This document shows positions 18,981-30,060 of a DNA stretch of 64,000 bases, piece after piece; within the stretch, counting starts at the first letter, position 1, and every line of letters begins with the position of its first letter. Source of the stretch: Lachancea thermotolerans CBS 6340 (taxonomy: Eukaryota; Ascomycota; Saccharomycetes; Saccharomycetales; Saccharomycetaceae); NCBI RefSeq assembly GCF_000142805.1, contig NC_013084.1, positions 1,149,854 through 1,213,853 on the forward strand. The letters run 5' to 3'. Below the pieces are notes generated by a model. It was not told the DNA's origin. It saw only the letters and a program-made list of their open reading frames with translations, and made no database searches. A program made the translations under genes and the position numbers.

Positions 18981-19811
18981 AATTAGTAAATGAAAAGGAC
19001 GATTCAGTACCTTAACTTAGTGAGCCGCCTTTAATACCAGACGTGCTTCGGTGCTTTGGGTGTGAAGGCTTAAAAAGATGGTTGATGCGATCCTGAATCG
19101 TTTCCAAGTCTGCCATTATTCATATATCGAGAGCCTCGCGGATTTATGATTGCATCCCCTTGAATGCATGAAGATGCGGTCTCTTCCTTTTTTCTTTTGT
19201 TTCTTGCCTAAACGCGGGGACGCCGGACGTGGGGACGCGAGGTTCGAAGAAAACAAGAAATTGGGCAAGAGGTTCGCAGTCTTAGTGCGCGAGAACCTTA
19301 AAAAATGACCACAGTGAGTTGGTCAATCTCGAGGCTTTGTTGAAGGCCCGGCATAGGCGTTAGCAAATGCAGATAAGTTACTTAATTCTGATAGACCCTG
19401 TTCGTATAAAATCTTCTAAACTCTTTCCTTTAACGCCCTCACGACCCCGCACATTTGAAGCTCCCGTGACTTTGTCATCACGGCATCGGACTGCACCATC
19501 GGCTGGTTAACAAGTCGAGTGATTGGTGGAATATATGACGATAATTCCTGAATATCAGTGATTGCCAATAAGCACTATATGGCAGCCAAGCGTCTCCGGG
19601 TACGCGCAGCCGAGCAGTTATTCCCGAATTTCTTTTACAGGAGCCAGGTCTCGCTTTGCAATTGCGAATCAAAGACCTAGTGGGCTTGGTTGGAGTTAGT
19701 CCAACACGATGTCTTTCTGTTCCAGAATCCTTGTATAAATGGGAGGCTGCCGCTGGTGCAGCTCTCACAGCAGATCGAAACCCGCACGTCGCTGTGTTAT
19801 CAGAAGGCGTC
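18981..19811. other. Intergenic region between TAT2 3' end and sugar transporter 5' end
   Basis: About 830 bases holding the promoter of the minus-strand sugar transporter and the 3' region of TAT2. Frames here are short and partly antisense to TAT2. I see no RNA gene or named regulatory site. Confidence 0.4.
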
Positions 19812-21575
19812 TTAGCACCACTGGTGGTAGAGGCGCACAATGAGAGGCTTTTGTGCCAGCTTAACCCTTTTTTCATGCAATTCATGTTTGCTCAGCTCGG
19901 TGTCTGTAACACGCATATCTGTCAAGAGATCAATGTCACGCAACGCCTTGAATCCCCACCACTTCCCCGTCGATATCCTGTAGTAGATCTTATGCCCGGC
20001 GAATAGGAGAAGAAGAATCAAAGAGCACAGGTAGTTCTGGAAGAAGTTCTCTGTGCGGGTACTAGGGCTGCTCCAGCCGCCAACCGGCCATAGTGAAACA
20101 TAAAATTGGGCAACCAGAATTAGCACGTTAATAGTCGCTGAATACACAGAGCCATAGACCCCCACGGCACTCACAAACTCCAGCTCGTCCAAAGAAACTC
20201 CTTGTGCTTTCATGGCCATTCTGAAGCGGATATGGGAAACATTGATGCTGAGCCAGACAACGCAAGTGGCCAGGCCTGCAATGGCCATCAGCCAGGTGAA
20301 AACGTCGTCGGAAGAGCTGGATTTGACAAGGAACGCTAGTAAGCCAAAGGCGAGGTTGGTCAAAATACCTACGAGCGGTCTGCCTGCTCTATCGATGTAT
20401 CCGAAAATGCGAGGGATCAATCCCTGATGCGCCATGGAGCAGAGTGTCCGACTTGAGGCGAAAATACATGAATTTCCGACGCTCAATAGACTCACCAAGA
20501 TAACTGCATTCACGACAGAAGGCAGCGCCTTTATTCCGTGCAAACGAATCGCAATAACAAAGGGTGAGTTGTCCACCGAGGAGCCTCCCATTAAATTCTC
20601 ATTTGTGTATGGAACGAGGAAGCCCACAAGCGTTAAGGACACCAAAAAGAAGAATACTATTCTCCAGAACACCTGTTTGATGGCGCTGGGTAGCTCTTTG
20701 GGGTCTGTCTCGCCTGAGGCAAGACACGCCATTTCCGTACCACCTAAGGAGTACGATGCTATAACGAATACGGCAGCGACACCTTTGAATCCATTGGCTA
20801 GGGGACCTGGGTCACTCCAGTACTTTGCGCCGACGAATTCGTGTTTAGGGCCCCCGCCACAGATGAGTACCACGCACAGAATGATGAAGCCAATAATTGT
20901 AAGCACCTTGATAAGAGAGAAGATGAACTCAGCCTCTCCAAAGCCTCTTACACCGAGCAGGTTAACCAAAGCAATAAACGCGTAGAAGATGGCAACCCAT
21001 GCAACAGGTGGCACAGAAGACCCCCAGTATTCTACTGTCATTGCAGCAGCTATGATTTCGAGCGGCAACACGAAACACCACTGCAGAACGTAGATCAGCA
21101 CCACCACAAAGCTTATGCTGGGTTCCAAAAACCGCGTTCCGTAGTCTGCGAACGCACCCACTACTGGAAACCGCACCGTGATCTCGCCCAGCCCGTGAAT
21201 CGTGCCAACCATCTGCGTCCCGGCGACTGTCCATCCTATGATCAGCGCTAGAGGGCCTCCCACAGCGAGAGCTTTGCCACTCCCAATAAACAGGCCGGTC
21301 CCTATGCTGCCGCCAATTGCTATCATGATCAAATGCCTTGCCTTCAGCGACTTTTTCAAGTTGTCAGAATGGAATGAACCATCCAAAGGCGGCTTGAAAG
21401 AGTCCACCATTCGCTGTATTATGTTTCGCTTGGTACCCCGGTGGTTCACCACCGTAGACGGGGTGCTGGTCTTTTCGCTGCCATCGCCTATTTTAATCTC
21501 TTGGCCGGTGACGCACGTTTCTACATAGCTCTCGATGTCCTTGTCGTGAAACCTAGAGGGCGGTACCTCTTGCAT
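19812..21575 (-). CDS. TAT2: Tryptophan/tyrosine permease Tat2
   Basis: Amino-acid permease of the yeast AAT family, high-affinity uptake of tryptophan and tyrosine at the plasma membrane. 587 aa from the ATG at 21575 (the open frame runs one codon further to a GTG). A hydrophilic N-tail of about 80 residues ends in KKSLKARHLIMIAIGGSIGT, and twelve helices follow. Stretches such as GLGEITVRFPVVGAFA and VGNSCIFASSRTLCSMAHQG match Tat2 more closely than Gap1 or other permeases. The C-terminus ends in aromatic-Trp-Cys (HQWC), as in this family. Synteny agrees: YOL020W lies beside DIS3 and TOS7. In S. cerevisiae it is controlled by SPS signalling and ubiquitin-driven turnover. Confidence 0.93.
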   Translation of the reverse strand: MQEVPPSRFHDKDIESYVETCVTGQEIKIGDGSEKTSTPSTVVNHRGTKRNIIQRMVDSFKPPLDGSFHSDNLKKSLKARHLIMIAIGGSIGTGLFIGSGKALAVGGPLALIIGWTVAGTQMVGTIHGLGEITVRFPVVGAFADYGTRFLEPSISFVVVLIYVLQWCFVLPLEIIAAAMTVEYWGSSVPPVAWVAIFYAFIALVNLLGVRGFGEAEFIFSLIKVLTIIGFIILCVVLICGGGPKHEFVGAKYWSDPGPLANGFKGVAAVFVIASYSLGGTEMACLASGETDPKELPSAIKQVFWRIVFFFLVSLTLVGFLVPYTNENLMGGSSVDNSPFVIAIRLHGIKALPSVVNAVILVSLLSVGNSCIFASSRTLCSMAHQGLIPRIFGYIDRAGRPLVGILTNLAFGLLAFLVKSSSSDDVFTWLMAIAGLATCVVWLSINVSHIRFRMAMKAQGVSLDELEFVSAVGVYGSVYSATINVLILVAQFYVSLWPVGGWSSPSTRTENFFQNYLCSLILLLLFAGHKIYYRISTGKWWGFKALRDIDLLTDMRVTDTELSKHELHEKRVKLAQKPLIVRLYHQWC

Positions 21576-22471
21576 CACTGCTCCCGAGTATGGTTACAAA
21601 AAATCACTAGGCTATTCTACGTAGCTTGTCAAAACATCATGGTCTCGAAATCCGTTGTTTTACTACTTATGAATTCATAGTCATCGCCAACTAGGCCCTA
21701 CGCCAGAATTCGCTGAAGGTCTTATGAAAAGCAGGCGCTGACGAAGAAAAAGAAACTCAAAAAAGTGGGACCCGCACAAGTCAAGGTGCCGTTTATAATT
21801 CTTAGTGCCGTTTAGTAGAGCCCCAAAGCCTTACAATCAAACGTGGGCTAATGATTTCTAAGAATGGCTAGGACCCCATGATGGGCCGTGAAGTTTCGAC
21901 GGAGATTTGGCCAGTGCTCGTGACGATCGCAAAGAGCACGAGACATGCTTGTATGCTTGTGGCCTTTGATTTTGGAAGTACTTGTTGGCGAGGATATTAC
22001 ATAATACAAAGAGCAATGTTATTCTGCGCCCATCTCATGAAATGAGGTACTCATAACGTGCAGATCAAGCCTTGTAGCTGGTTTTCTTGTCATGTGCTGT
22101 GAAGCGAGCTAGTTATGGAGTATCACTCACAATGTACGCCATTGTGAGAGGTGAGTTACTTGCATTGGCTTGAAAATCAGACTCCGCTAGAACTTCAACA
22201 CGAGGACCAATAACATCCAGGTACTACACGCTGTTCAAAAGCTTCTTGTAGCATGTTTGTCGACATAGCAAGGAACTAGAGATAAGCACGTGCCGTTGTC
22301 GGCCATAAAGCCTTCTGTCTACGCGGTGTGACAAAACCCTCGTGCTGCTCAGTAGCGTTTTCAACGTATTCGAAGCTGCGACGCAGTTGCGTCAAGCGCG
22401 CAGACACATAAAATCTCTTGAGAGTAAGAAGTATCCTTATTCACCACTTGCTCAAAGATGTAGAAGTCTAT
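21576..22471. other. TAT2 upstream region
   Basis: Roughly 900 bases shared by TAT2 (minus) and the small plus-strand ORF at 22472. It contains no convincing additional gene. It likely holds the TAT2 promoter; I could not name specific sites. Confidence 0.4.
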
Positions 22472-22825
22472 ATGAAGTTTGTGAAGCTATTGTTGGTTAG
22501 CCTCGGACGGCTGGCGTTGTCCTTCAATGAAAATCTATATATACAGTCCCTTCGGGAGAAGTTCGCAATCTCCGAAAGAAATGAGTCCTTCATTCCGGAG
22601 GCCTTTTTCTTGCAAAACGCAGAGACGTCGGCCTTTCGAGACTTCGAAGAACCTTCGCTATTTGTAGGGAAGTTCACAGCCGCTAGCGTTGATGAACTCG
22701 TCAAGACGATCTGCTCCAAGTTTCCTGAGCTTCGACCAGAAGAAGTCGTACCAAGAAGTTACAGACATGTTGACTTCTATATGTTGGTATCTGTCGCGGA
22801 GACGCCAGCGCCCGTCGAACAGTGA
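22472..22825 (+). CDS. Hypothetical protein, 117 aa
   Basis: ATG at 22472; the open frame extends 18 codons further upstream but only to a TTG. The product starts MKFVKLLLVSLGRLALSF, a basic-hydrophobic segment that could be a signal or mitochondrial targeting sequence. A soluble acidic remainder follows (around EEPSLFVGKFTAASVDELV). I do not recognise a family, and S. cerevisiae has nothing annotated between TAT2 and DIS3. Composition is like neighbouring genes, which favours a real gene. It ends 154 bases before the DIS3 start. Confidence 0.45.
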   Translation: MKFVKLLLVSLGRLALSFNENLYIQSLREKFAISERNESFIPEAFFLQNAETSAFRDFEEPSLFVGKFTAASVDELVKTICSKFPELRPEEVVPRSYRHVDFYMLVSVAETPAPVEQ

Positions 22826-22979
22826 GTCCCTTGTTATGGGGCTGTTCAAACACCGACTGGGACATATTAGTCCATGTTAATCACGTGCAGAAGCACAAAT
22901 TTTTAGACATGAAAATGGTCAACACGATCTTAGTGCTTAAACTCGTCTTCAACCAACCGCTAACTCCAAACAGCACGCA

Positions 22980-25940
22980 ATGGCTATACAGAGGAAGCGC
23001 TTATCGGACGGACTTACAGTTACCCAGAAAGTTTTTGTTAGATCTCGCGGCGGAGGTGCCACGAAGATAGTTAGAGAACACTATCTGAGAACCGATATCC
23101 CATGCCTCTCTAAGGCTTGCAAAAAGTGTGTTGAAATCGCTGTTCCGGGTCCTGATAATGAGCTACCAAAGTTCGTTCTTTCTGCGGAACCTGGAGAACT
23201 CTCTACTGTCGGCAAGCATTACGTGGTTTTAGATGCTAACATCGTGTTACAAGCTATAGATCTCCTGGAAAATCCTACTTGCTTTACAGACGTAATTGTC
23301 CCTCAAATAGTACTGGATGAAGTCAGAAATAGGTCTTATCCAGTTTATACAAGGCTGCGGACTCTATGTCGCGATAGTGATGACAAAAAAAGATTCACAG
23401 TATTCCACAATGAATTTAGTGAGTTCACCTACGTGGAGAGATCCAACGATGAAACTATCAATGACAGAAACGACAGAGCAATAAGGCGCACCTGTGTATG
23501 GTTTTCTGAACATCTGAAACCCTACGGAATACACGTTGTTTTGGTCACAAATGACCGGCTTAACAGAGAGCTTACAGAAAAAGACGGAATAATCGCCAAG
23601 AGCTTACTTGAGTATGTTGATCTTTTGCCAAATGCTGACATTATCAAAGACGCGCTTCCCAACCTCGAAGTTAACCGGTCTAAAGACAAAGACGTCGAGG
23701 CGAAATCTGAGTTTAAGTTTCCAGAGTATTACTCTACTGCAAGAGTTATGGGGGGTATTAGAAGTGGTGTACTTTATCAAGGATCCGTGCAAATCTCTGA
23801 ATACAACTTCCTGGAAGGTTTCGTATCGCTCCCTAATTTTTCTAAGCCAGTGCTTATTTTGGGCCAAAAAAACTTGAACAGAGCATTTAATGGCGACCAA
23901 GTCGTCGTCGAACTTCTGCCGCAGGGTGAGTGGAAGGCGCCATCAACGGTTGCCATAGACTCTGAGCATTTTGATGTAAATGACAACGCGGATGAAGATG
24001 AAGAAGAAAACGTTGAAGCTGAAGTAATATCTGATAAACAGCGGCGACTTTTGGCTCAAGATGCCATTCTAGCTCAAAAGTCAAGCAAAACACAACCAAC
24101 AGCAAGGGTTGTATCAATCACCAGGCGTTCTTGGAGGCAATACGTTGGCCAAATAGCTCCTACCTCGATTGACTTGCAAACAGGCGGCACTCAAAATGCC
24201 TTTGTTATCCTCATGGACAAATGTTTGCCAAAAATCAGAATCCGTACTAGACGTGCAAAAGAGCTTTTGAACAAGCGTATTGTTATAGCAGTCGACTCGT
24301 GGCCGGACACCTATAAGTACCCATTGGGACACTTTGTTAGGGAGCTCGGAGAGATTGAATCCGTTCAAGCCGAGACGGAAGCTTTGCTCCTGGAGCATGA
24401 CGTGGAATATAGACCCTTTTCCAAAAAGGTGTTGGACTGTCTCCCAGCTGAAGGTGATGACTGGAAGGCGCCCGTGGACCTGTCTAGTCCTGAGGCTATT
24501 GCGAAAGATCATCTTCTACCGAAAAGACGTGACCTCCGGGATAAGCTTATCTGCAGCATTGATCCTCCCGGGTGCGTTGATATTGACGACGCTCTACACG
24601 CCAAGAAACTGCCGAATGGAAATTGGGAAGTGGGTGTCCACATCGCTGATGTAACGCACTTTGTTAAGGCAAACACTCCTCTTGATGCAGAAGGTGCTTC
24701 AAGAGGCACCTCTGTTTATCTGGTCGATAAACGTATAGATATGCTTCCAATGTTACTGGGTACTAATCTATGCTCCTTGAAGCCCTATGTTGATAGATTT
24801 GCATTCTCTGTCTTATGGGAATTAGATGAAAACGCCAATATTGTCAACGTCGACTTCACAAAATCAGTTATAAAATCAAGAGAGGCCTTCTCCTATGAGC
24901 AAGCGCAACTTCGCATCGACGATGAGTCTCAAAAAGACGAACTAACTCAGGGAATGAGGGCGCTGCTCCAGCTTTCGATCAAGCTTAAACAAAAGCGTTT
25001 AGACGCTGGCGCTTTGAACCTGGCCTCTCCAGAAGTTAAGGTGCACATGGATAGTGAGACATCCGATCCTGGTGAGGTCGAGATCAAAAAATTGCTTGCC
25101 ACGAATTCCTTGGTTGAAGAGTTCATGTTGCTTGCAAACATCTCCGTTGCCAGGAGAATATACGAGGCCTTCCCACAAACTGCAATGTTGAGAAGGCATG
25201 CTGCACCCCCAGCGACAAATTTTGAAACTTTGAACGAGATGCTGCAGCTGAGGAAGGGCATGTCTATTTCCTTGGAATCGTCGAAAGCGCTAGCAAATTC
25301 CTTGGATAGGTGTGTTGACCTTGAGGATCCTTATTTCAATACACTAGTCCGAATTATGTCTACACGCTGTATGATGGCAGCTCAATACTTTTATGCGGGC
25401 GCATATTCGTATCCCGACTTCCGTCATTATGGTTTGGCTGTTGATATTTATACTCACTTCACATCCCCCATCAGACGTTATTGTGACGTTGTTGCTCATC
25501 GCCAGTTAGCTGCTGCAATTGGGTACGAGCCGTTAGATCTTAATCACCGTGACAAGAATAAAATGGATTTCATGTGCAGGAACATTAACAAAAAGCATCG
25601 TAATGCCCAGTTTGCTGGAAGAGCTAGCATAGAGTACTACGTTGGACAGGTTATGAGAAATAATGAATCTGTTGAGACTGGGTATGTTATAAGGGTTTTT
25701 CATAATGGTATTGTGGTGCTGGTACCCAAATTCGGTGTTGAAGGCCTCATAAGATTAGAAAACCTTACAGACGACGAGCCATCAGCTCAATTCAAAGCTG
25801 AGGAGTTCAAGTTAAGTTTCACACCAAAGGGAGCCGAGCAGATCAAAGATGTTTACATCTTTGACAAAGTTAGTGTCCAAGTAAAATCCGTTTTAGACCC
25901 TGTTACCAGTAAACGTAAGGCTCAACTGCTGCTGGAGTAG
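22980..25940 (+). CDS. DIS3: Exosome catalytic subunit Dis3/Rrp44
   Basis: The 3'-5' exoribonuclease and endonuclease of the nuclear and cytoplasmic RNA exosome. At 986 aa it is near the usual 1,001. A CR3 Cys motif near 43-50 (CLSKACKKC) leads into the PIN endonuclease domain with Asp85 (VVLDANIV). Two cold-shock domains follow. The RNB domain has the acidic cluster Asp528, Asp534, Asp536 and Asp537 ([15 protein letters not shown]), equivalent to yeast D543-D552. A C-terminal S1 domain ends in KAQLLLE. Its position next to TAT2 and TSR4 matches YOL021C. A CACGTG (Cbf1-type) site lies about 95 bases upstream of the ATG. Confidence 0.98.
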   Translation: MAIQRKRLSDGLTVTQKVFVRSRGGGATKIVREHYLRTDIPCLSKACKKCVEIAVPGPDNELPKFVLSAEPGELSTVGKHYVVLDANIVLQAIDLLENPTCFTDVIVPQIVLDEVRNRSYPVYTRLRTLCRDSDDKKRFTVFHNEFSEFTYVERSNDETINDRNDRAIRRTCVWFSEHLKPYGIHVVLVTNDRLNRELTEKDGIIAKSLLEYVDLLPNADIIKDALPNLEVNRSKDKDVEAKSEFKFPEYYSTARVMGGIRSGVLYQGSVQISEYNFLEGFVSLPNFSKPVLILGQKNLNRAFNGDQVVVELLPQGEWKAPSTVAIDSEHFDVNDNADEDEEENVEAEVISDKQRRLLAQDAILAQKSSKTQPTARVVSITRRSWRQYVGQIAPTSIDLQTGGTQNAFVILMDKCLPKIRIRTRRAKELLNKRIVIAVDSWPDTYKYPLGHFVRELGEIESVQAETEALLLEHDVEYRPFSKKVLDCLPAEGDDWKAPVDLSSPEAIAKDHLLPKRRDLRDKLICSIDPPGCVDIDDALHAKKLPNGNWEVGVHIADVTHFVKANTPLDAEGASRGTSVYLVDKRIDMLPMLLGTNLCSLKPYVDRFAFSVLWELDENANIVNVDFTKSVIKSREAFSYEQAQLRIDDESQKDELTQGMRALLQLSIKLKQKRLDAGALNLASPEVKVHMDSETSDPGEVEIKKLLATNSLVEEFMLLANISVARRIYEAFPQTAMLRRHAAPPATNFETLNEMLQLRKGMSISLESSKALANSLDRCVDLEDPYFNTLVRIMSTRCMMAAQYFYAGAYSYPDFRHYGLAVDIYTHFTSPIRRYCDVVAHRQLAAAIGYEPLDLNHRDKNKMDFMCRNINKKHRNAQFAGRASIEYYVGQVMRNNESVETGYVIRVFHNGIVVLVPKFGVEGLIRLENLTDDEPSAQFKAEEFKLSFTPKGAEQIKDVYIFDKVSVQVKSVLDPVTSKRKAQLLLE

Positions 25941-26006
25941 ATATCTTTTTACTGCATACATATACGTTTGAACGCTATGCATTAAGCATCTTATATTATA
26001 TATGAA

Positions 26007-28265
26007 CTAGTGTTTCTTCACAACACCAGCCTTTCCGGCAGAAGCAATAATGTAGTTCTTGTAGTCAAAGATGGTACCTTCAAAACGTCTGACGGTGCCG
26101 TTCTCTGAAACCCAGATCTCATTGCATACTCCGTCTATCACGGATATATCGTGGGATACCATCAAGACACCGCCGGTGAACTTTTTGAGGGCGTCCATCA
26201 ATGCGTCCAAACCAGCCGTATCCAAATGATTTGAAGGTTCATCCAGTACAAGAATATGAGGGTTGTTCAGGCATAGAGCCGCAAAAGCTACTCTCGACTT
26301 TTGACCACCGGATAACAGCTGCATTCTTTGCAAACCAAGAGAACCTGTAATGCCGAAGGCACCAAGGTGGCGTCTGTATTCTTCATCCGTTCTTCCTGGG
26401 AAAGTGTTTGACATCCAGTCAACTGCTGAAGCATTCAAGTCCATCGAATCAACATGGTGCTGAGTAAAATAAGCAACACGCAATCTTGGATTCCTGGAAA
26501 CATACCCTTGTAATGGCCTCAACTGCTCCATTAATATTTTTAGCAAAGTTGTCTTACCACAACCGTTAGCACCAACTATTGCAATTCTCGAGTCCATTTG
26601 AACATCTAAGTTGACATCTTTCAATAACAATTGACTAGGGTCGAAACCGAAAGAAACATCCTGCAGTTGTATAATAGGTGGAGACAGCTTTTCACAATCT
26701 GGGAAGTGAAAGTCAATGTTCTTCTCCTCTTCAGGAGGTTCCAAGACCGGAAGTTTCTCCAACTTTTTAATTCTCGACTGAGCTTCCTGTGACTTAGCTG
26801 CGTTGTATCTATACTTGTCGATAAACTCTTGGAGATGCTTTCTGTAAGCAAGTTGGTTTTCGTACTCTCTTTGAGCATTTTTGCGGCGCTCTTCCTTTGT
26901 TGCATAGAAGGAGTCGAAGTTCTGTCCCCTGTAGTAGTCCAGTCTCTCATTATGCTGATATATTATATCTGTAGCAACCTCATTCAAAAATGCACGGTCG
27001 TGTGAAACCACTACTACGGTAGCTGGATATGTTTTTAGGTACTCTGACAAATAAGCAATCGATGGAACATCCAACATATTGGAAGGTTCATCCAATAGCA
27101 GTAAGTCAGGTTGACAAAACAAAGCTCTTGCGAGCGATAGTCTCATTCTCCAACCACCAGAGAAAGAATTGGTGGGTTGCTGTTGAGACTCAGTGCTGAA
27201 ACCCAAACCGTAAAGGATCGAAGCGGCTCTCGCCTCAGCTTTGTCTGACTCCATATCTATCAGCTTCTCTGAAATTTGTTCCAAATGGTTTTCTAAATCG
27301 CTTCGTTCATTTTCCAGTTTTCTCGCTTCTAGACTTTCTTCTTCAAATTCGCTGCGCAGCTTTTCTATCTCTGTAAGTCTCTCGTTAATTTTTGCTTCCT
27401 CTGACAGCAACTGCTTTCTCCAAACATCCGCGTCCAACACACTCTGCAAAGCCTTGGTCTCGTCACCTCTGAGCTCTTGTTCAACGTGCAAAATAGAAAT
27501 GTGCTTGGGAACGTTCAGCTCTCTGCGGGAGAGAGCCCTCAGCAACGTCGACTTACCAATACCATTCTGGCCGACTACACCATATCTGTGGCCGAAACTC
27601 AAAGTGAGCTGGGCATCAGATAAAATTCTCTGGCCATCTCCGACATAAAGATCGAAAGTGTCCACTTTAATGTCCTTAGATTTGCCTGCAGCAGAGCCAA
27701 ACTCCAAGGGATTGATTTGGAGGAAGAATGAATCGTAATCATCTTCTTTGGATTGGTTGATAAGACGGGATGCTTCATACTTGACAAACTTGTTATTTCT
27801 CTTCGCTACTTTCTTGGCGATCTTCTTTTCAGCTTTTTCCAGCTTTTTCAGGTCAACTCTTGTTTCCATGTTACGGCCAGTGTGCTCAATATCGCCTGAA
27901 ACACCTAAGTTAGTGAGCGAAGTATTTATGTTGGCTTTGCTGTTGTGATGCTGCAACACGTTAACATCCAACAATCTCTTACTAGTGTCACCGGTAACTT
28001 CCAATTTACTTTGGTTCTCCTGTAATTGGTGAGAAAGACTATCCAACATCTCATGGCAAACTTTCTCAACCTTTTCCTCATTCCCACCTGCATTCACAAG
28101 TAGCTCCTGTAGAAACGAGATCTCTTTGGATAGAGCTAGCTGCTTGCTTTGTACCGCATCGTAAGTAGCATTAAGTAAATGGTTGTAATAGCCCTTCGCG
28201 TAGTCAGCAACGACCTGGTCTACAGCAGGCGCTGCCTGACGAATTTTTAGACCGATATTAGACAT
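26007..28265 (-). CDS. GCN20: ABC-F protein Gcn20
   Basis: Cytosolic ABC-F ATPase that works with Gcn1 at the ribosome to activate Gcn2 in amino-acid starvation. 752 aa from the ATG at 28265, which encodes MSNIGLK; the frame runs five codons further to a TTG that is not used. An N-terminal Gcn1-binding region of about 190 residues is followed by two nucleotide-binding domains. Walker A GQNGIGKST is at about 232-240 with signature SGGWRMR. A second Walker A, GANGCGKTT, is at about 560 with signature SGGQKSR; each pair has an LLLDEPSN or LVLDEPSN Walker B. It ends GVVKKH as in yeast. It converges with DIS3 with only 66 bases between stops, and is the YFR009W counterpart. Confidence 0.97.
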   Translation of the reverse strand: MSNIGLKIRQAAPAVDQVVADYAKGYYNHLLNATYDAVQSKQLALSKEISFLQELLVNAGGNEEKVEKVCHEMLDSLSHQLQENQSKLEVTGDTSKRLLDVNVLQHHNSKANINTSLTNLGVSGDIEHTGRNMETRVDLKKLEKAEKKIAKKVAKRNNKFVKYEASRLINQSKEDDYDSFFLQINPLEFGSAAGKSKDIKVDTFDLYVGDGQRILSDAQLTLSFGHRYGVVGQNGIGKSTLLRALSRRELNVPKHISILHVEQELRGDETKALQSVLDADVWRKQLLSEEAKINERLTEIEKLRSEFEEESLEARKLENERSDLENHLEQISEKLIDMESDKAEARAASILYGLGFSTESQQQPTNSFSGGWRMRLSLARALFCQPDLLLLDEPSNMLDVPSIAYLSEYLKTYPATVVVVSHDRAFLNEVATDIIYQHNERLDYYRGQNFDSFYATKEERRKNAQREYENQLAYRKHLQEFIDKYRYNAAKSQEAQSRIKKLEKLPVLEPPEEEKNIDFHFPDCEKLSPPIIQLQDVSFGFDPSQLLLKDVNLDVQMDSRIAIVGANGCGKTTLLKILMEQLRPLQGYVSRNPRLRVAYFTQHHVDSMDLNASAVDWMSNTFPGRTDEEYRRHLGAFGITGSLGLQRMQLLSGGQKSRVAFAALCLNNPHILVLDEPSNHLDTAGLDALMDALKKFTGGVLMVSHDISVIDGVCNEIWVSENGTVRRFEGTIFDYKNYIIASAGKAGVVKKH

Positions 28266-28391
28266 TAATAGTAGCAGCAATGTTTGCTAAAAGTATTCAA
28301 AACTCTGGAGCTTTTGATGAGAAGGGCAGCTTGTAGATTCTTCTATTAATGCTAAAAATTTTGGAAGATCACGGGATGAGACAAAAACAAA

Positions 28392-28462
28392 TGCGCAAGC
28401 CCGGAATCGAACCGGGGGCCCATCGATGGCAACGATGGATTTTACCACTAAACCACTTGCGC
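28392..28462 (-). tRNA. tRNA-Gly (anticodon GCC)
   Basis: A 71-nt tRNA read on the minus strand. It has an acceptor stem GCGCAAG/CTTGCGC, an A box (TGGTTTAGTGG), anticodon loop TTGCCAT with GCC, and a B box GGTTCGATTCC. There is no intron. It is nearly identical to the yeast tRNA-Gly(GCC). It lies 127 bases upstream of the GCN20 start codon on the same strand. Confidence 0.96.
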
Positions 28463-28514
28463 CCTTGGATATTACTATCACATATTTGGATGTTTCTATG
28501 TAATCAGAAAAACA

Positions 28515-28864
28515 TGTTGCATTGTGTCATAAAACAATAATGGAACAAGGATATTCTGAGACAACAAAGGGACAACATCAGAGATAATAAGGAACACTAG
28601 AGATAATGAGGCTTGCTCTAGGTCTCCGGATCTATAACTATAAGTACTACTGCATCCAAGGCTCAGTATGAGATTAAGTAGAAGAAAGGAAGAAGGCATC
28701 CTTGGATAGAAGAATAATCGCGACTGTATAGAGGCTATTAACCGCCAACTTCATCATAATCCAGAAGCTCATAATCCAGAAGCTCATAACAAGATACGAC
28801 ATAAGAGGTAACGCTGGATTGAGAACTAAGGGGTCATTTTGAGGGCAAAGCTGGTACCACAACA
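28515..28864. repeat. Possible decayed solo LTR next to tRNA-Gly
   Basis: Starts TGTTG about 50 bases upstream of the tRNA 5' end and ends CAACA about 350 bases later. The start contains CATAAAACA and AACAACATCAGAGA-like blocks reminiscent of Ty3 sigma elements. TGTTG...CAACA termini and a location just upstream of a Pol III gene are typical for yeast LTRs. No 5-bp target duplication is present. An alternative end is the ...AACA at 28791. Treat as tentative. Confidence 0.28.
28755..28784. repeat. 15-bp perfect tandem duplication
   Basis: CATAATCCAGAAGCT occurs twice without a gap (28755-28769 and 28770-28784). A third partial start CATAA follows. Confidence 0.9.
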
Positions 28865-29709
28865 TCAAAGATGTAAATGTGACTGCAGCCCGGGCCAAGC
28901 CGGATGAGGAGAAAAATTTGAAAGCGGTTTGAGAATCTCTTTGTGAGTTTCGTGGAACATTCAATGACTTTCAACGATCATTTTGTGACCCACAGTAAAA
29001 ATTGATTGGCGGCTATAAATTTAAATTACTACCTTTCCGAGATTCAGAAAAACTATATGAGATACATCTTTGGTTTAAGAACCTTTCACTAATTTCATGA
29101 AAAGAAGTAAAAAGCGGAAGGGAGTCTAGTCTCTGGATAAAGAAGTTCTTGAAATCGTGCATGTAAGTAGCTTGAAGTGACATTTCTGCAGCGCATATGT
29201 TAATTGATTTCTTAAGACTTTGAACGTCGCATAAAAAATGTCAGGATTATGTGGTATTTCTGGCCAACATCTATAGTAAAATATCTTTCATGTGAAAGAG
29301 TGGTCTTCTGTGTTTTGCGTAAATGAGCTCTCTTTGAAACAAATCAAATTTCCTTTCTCTGGCAGGCGCCAGTTGTTACAGATTGATTTAGCGAGATTGA
29401 CTTTCTGAGCGGGATTTTGGTGCATCTGGGCTTTACTCCGTAAGCAGCCGAATTACTGTCGTCATTGCGATTGTGGAAAGATTTTGATAGTGCTTTCGAA
29501 GTATCACAATATGTAGCTAAAAATTCGTGACAGTCAAGCACATTTCTCTAAAAAAGATGTGCGCGCAACAAATTCGGTTTTGTAGGGTACTAACATAAAT
29601 GTTTGTTGGCCTGATTATCTCATTTTAGCTAAAAACGAAAACATTAGGGCGAAAAGGTAGCAACCAACGCTGAGAAAGTGCCAAAAGTCAAAGGATCAAC
29701 GTACCTGAT
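28865..29709. other. Intergenic region, nothing recognised
   Basis: About 850 bases between the LTR-like stretch and a small minus-strand ORF. It contains only short chance frames and no RNA gene that I can identify. Confidence 0.4.
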
Positions 29710-30060
29710 TTATTTTGAGATTTCAAGGCTCCGGACTTGTTCGAATGCTTTTAAAATGACATGCCATAAATCTGGGTCATAGGTCCGGATTAGCTGATAT
29801 ATCATTTGTTGCAGGTCAGGAAAACCTTGAGTTCTCGCCAGACCAAGCAGCCTCTTTACGGCAGAAAACACGACAACGTACGTACTCCGATGCAAACGAG
29901 ACGTCGGAGTTGTTTTAACGACAGCGGATGAGACTATGGCCAACCTTAAAAGAGCATCGACCTTTAGGATAGGTAAAGCAAAAGCAAAATCTTGAAAAGT
30001 ATAAATTTGCGTGTCGGGCGTTCTGTAGAGTTTCTTTGCACAATCAATTTTGAGTCTCAT
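29710..30060 (-). CDS. Hypothetical protein, 116 aa (doubtful)
   Basis: The first ATG is at 30060 (MRLKIDC). The same frame is open a further 74 codons upstream to a stop at 30283-30285 but has no ATG there. The protein has hydrophobic and basic stretches and ends with QQMIYQLIRTYDPDLWHVIL and a short tail. No family is recognised. A spliced upstream exon was considered, but no GTATGT donor was found in the 150 bases upstream of the stop. It lies between GCN20 and TSR4, where S. cerevisiae gene order predicts no additional gene. Confidence 0.25.
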   Translation of the reverse strand: MRLKIDCAKKLYRTPDTQIYTFQDFAFALPILKVDALLRLAIVSSAVVKTTPTSRLHRSTYVVVFSAVKRLLGLARTQGFPDLQQMIYQLIRTYDPDLWHVILKAFEQVRSLEISK

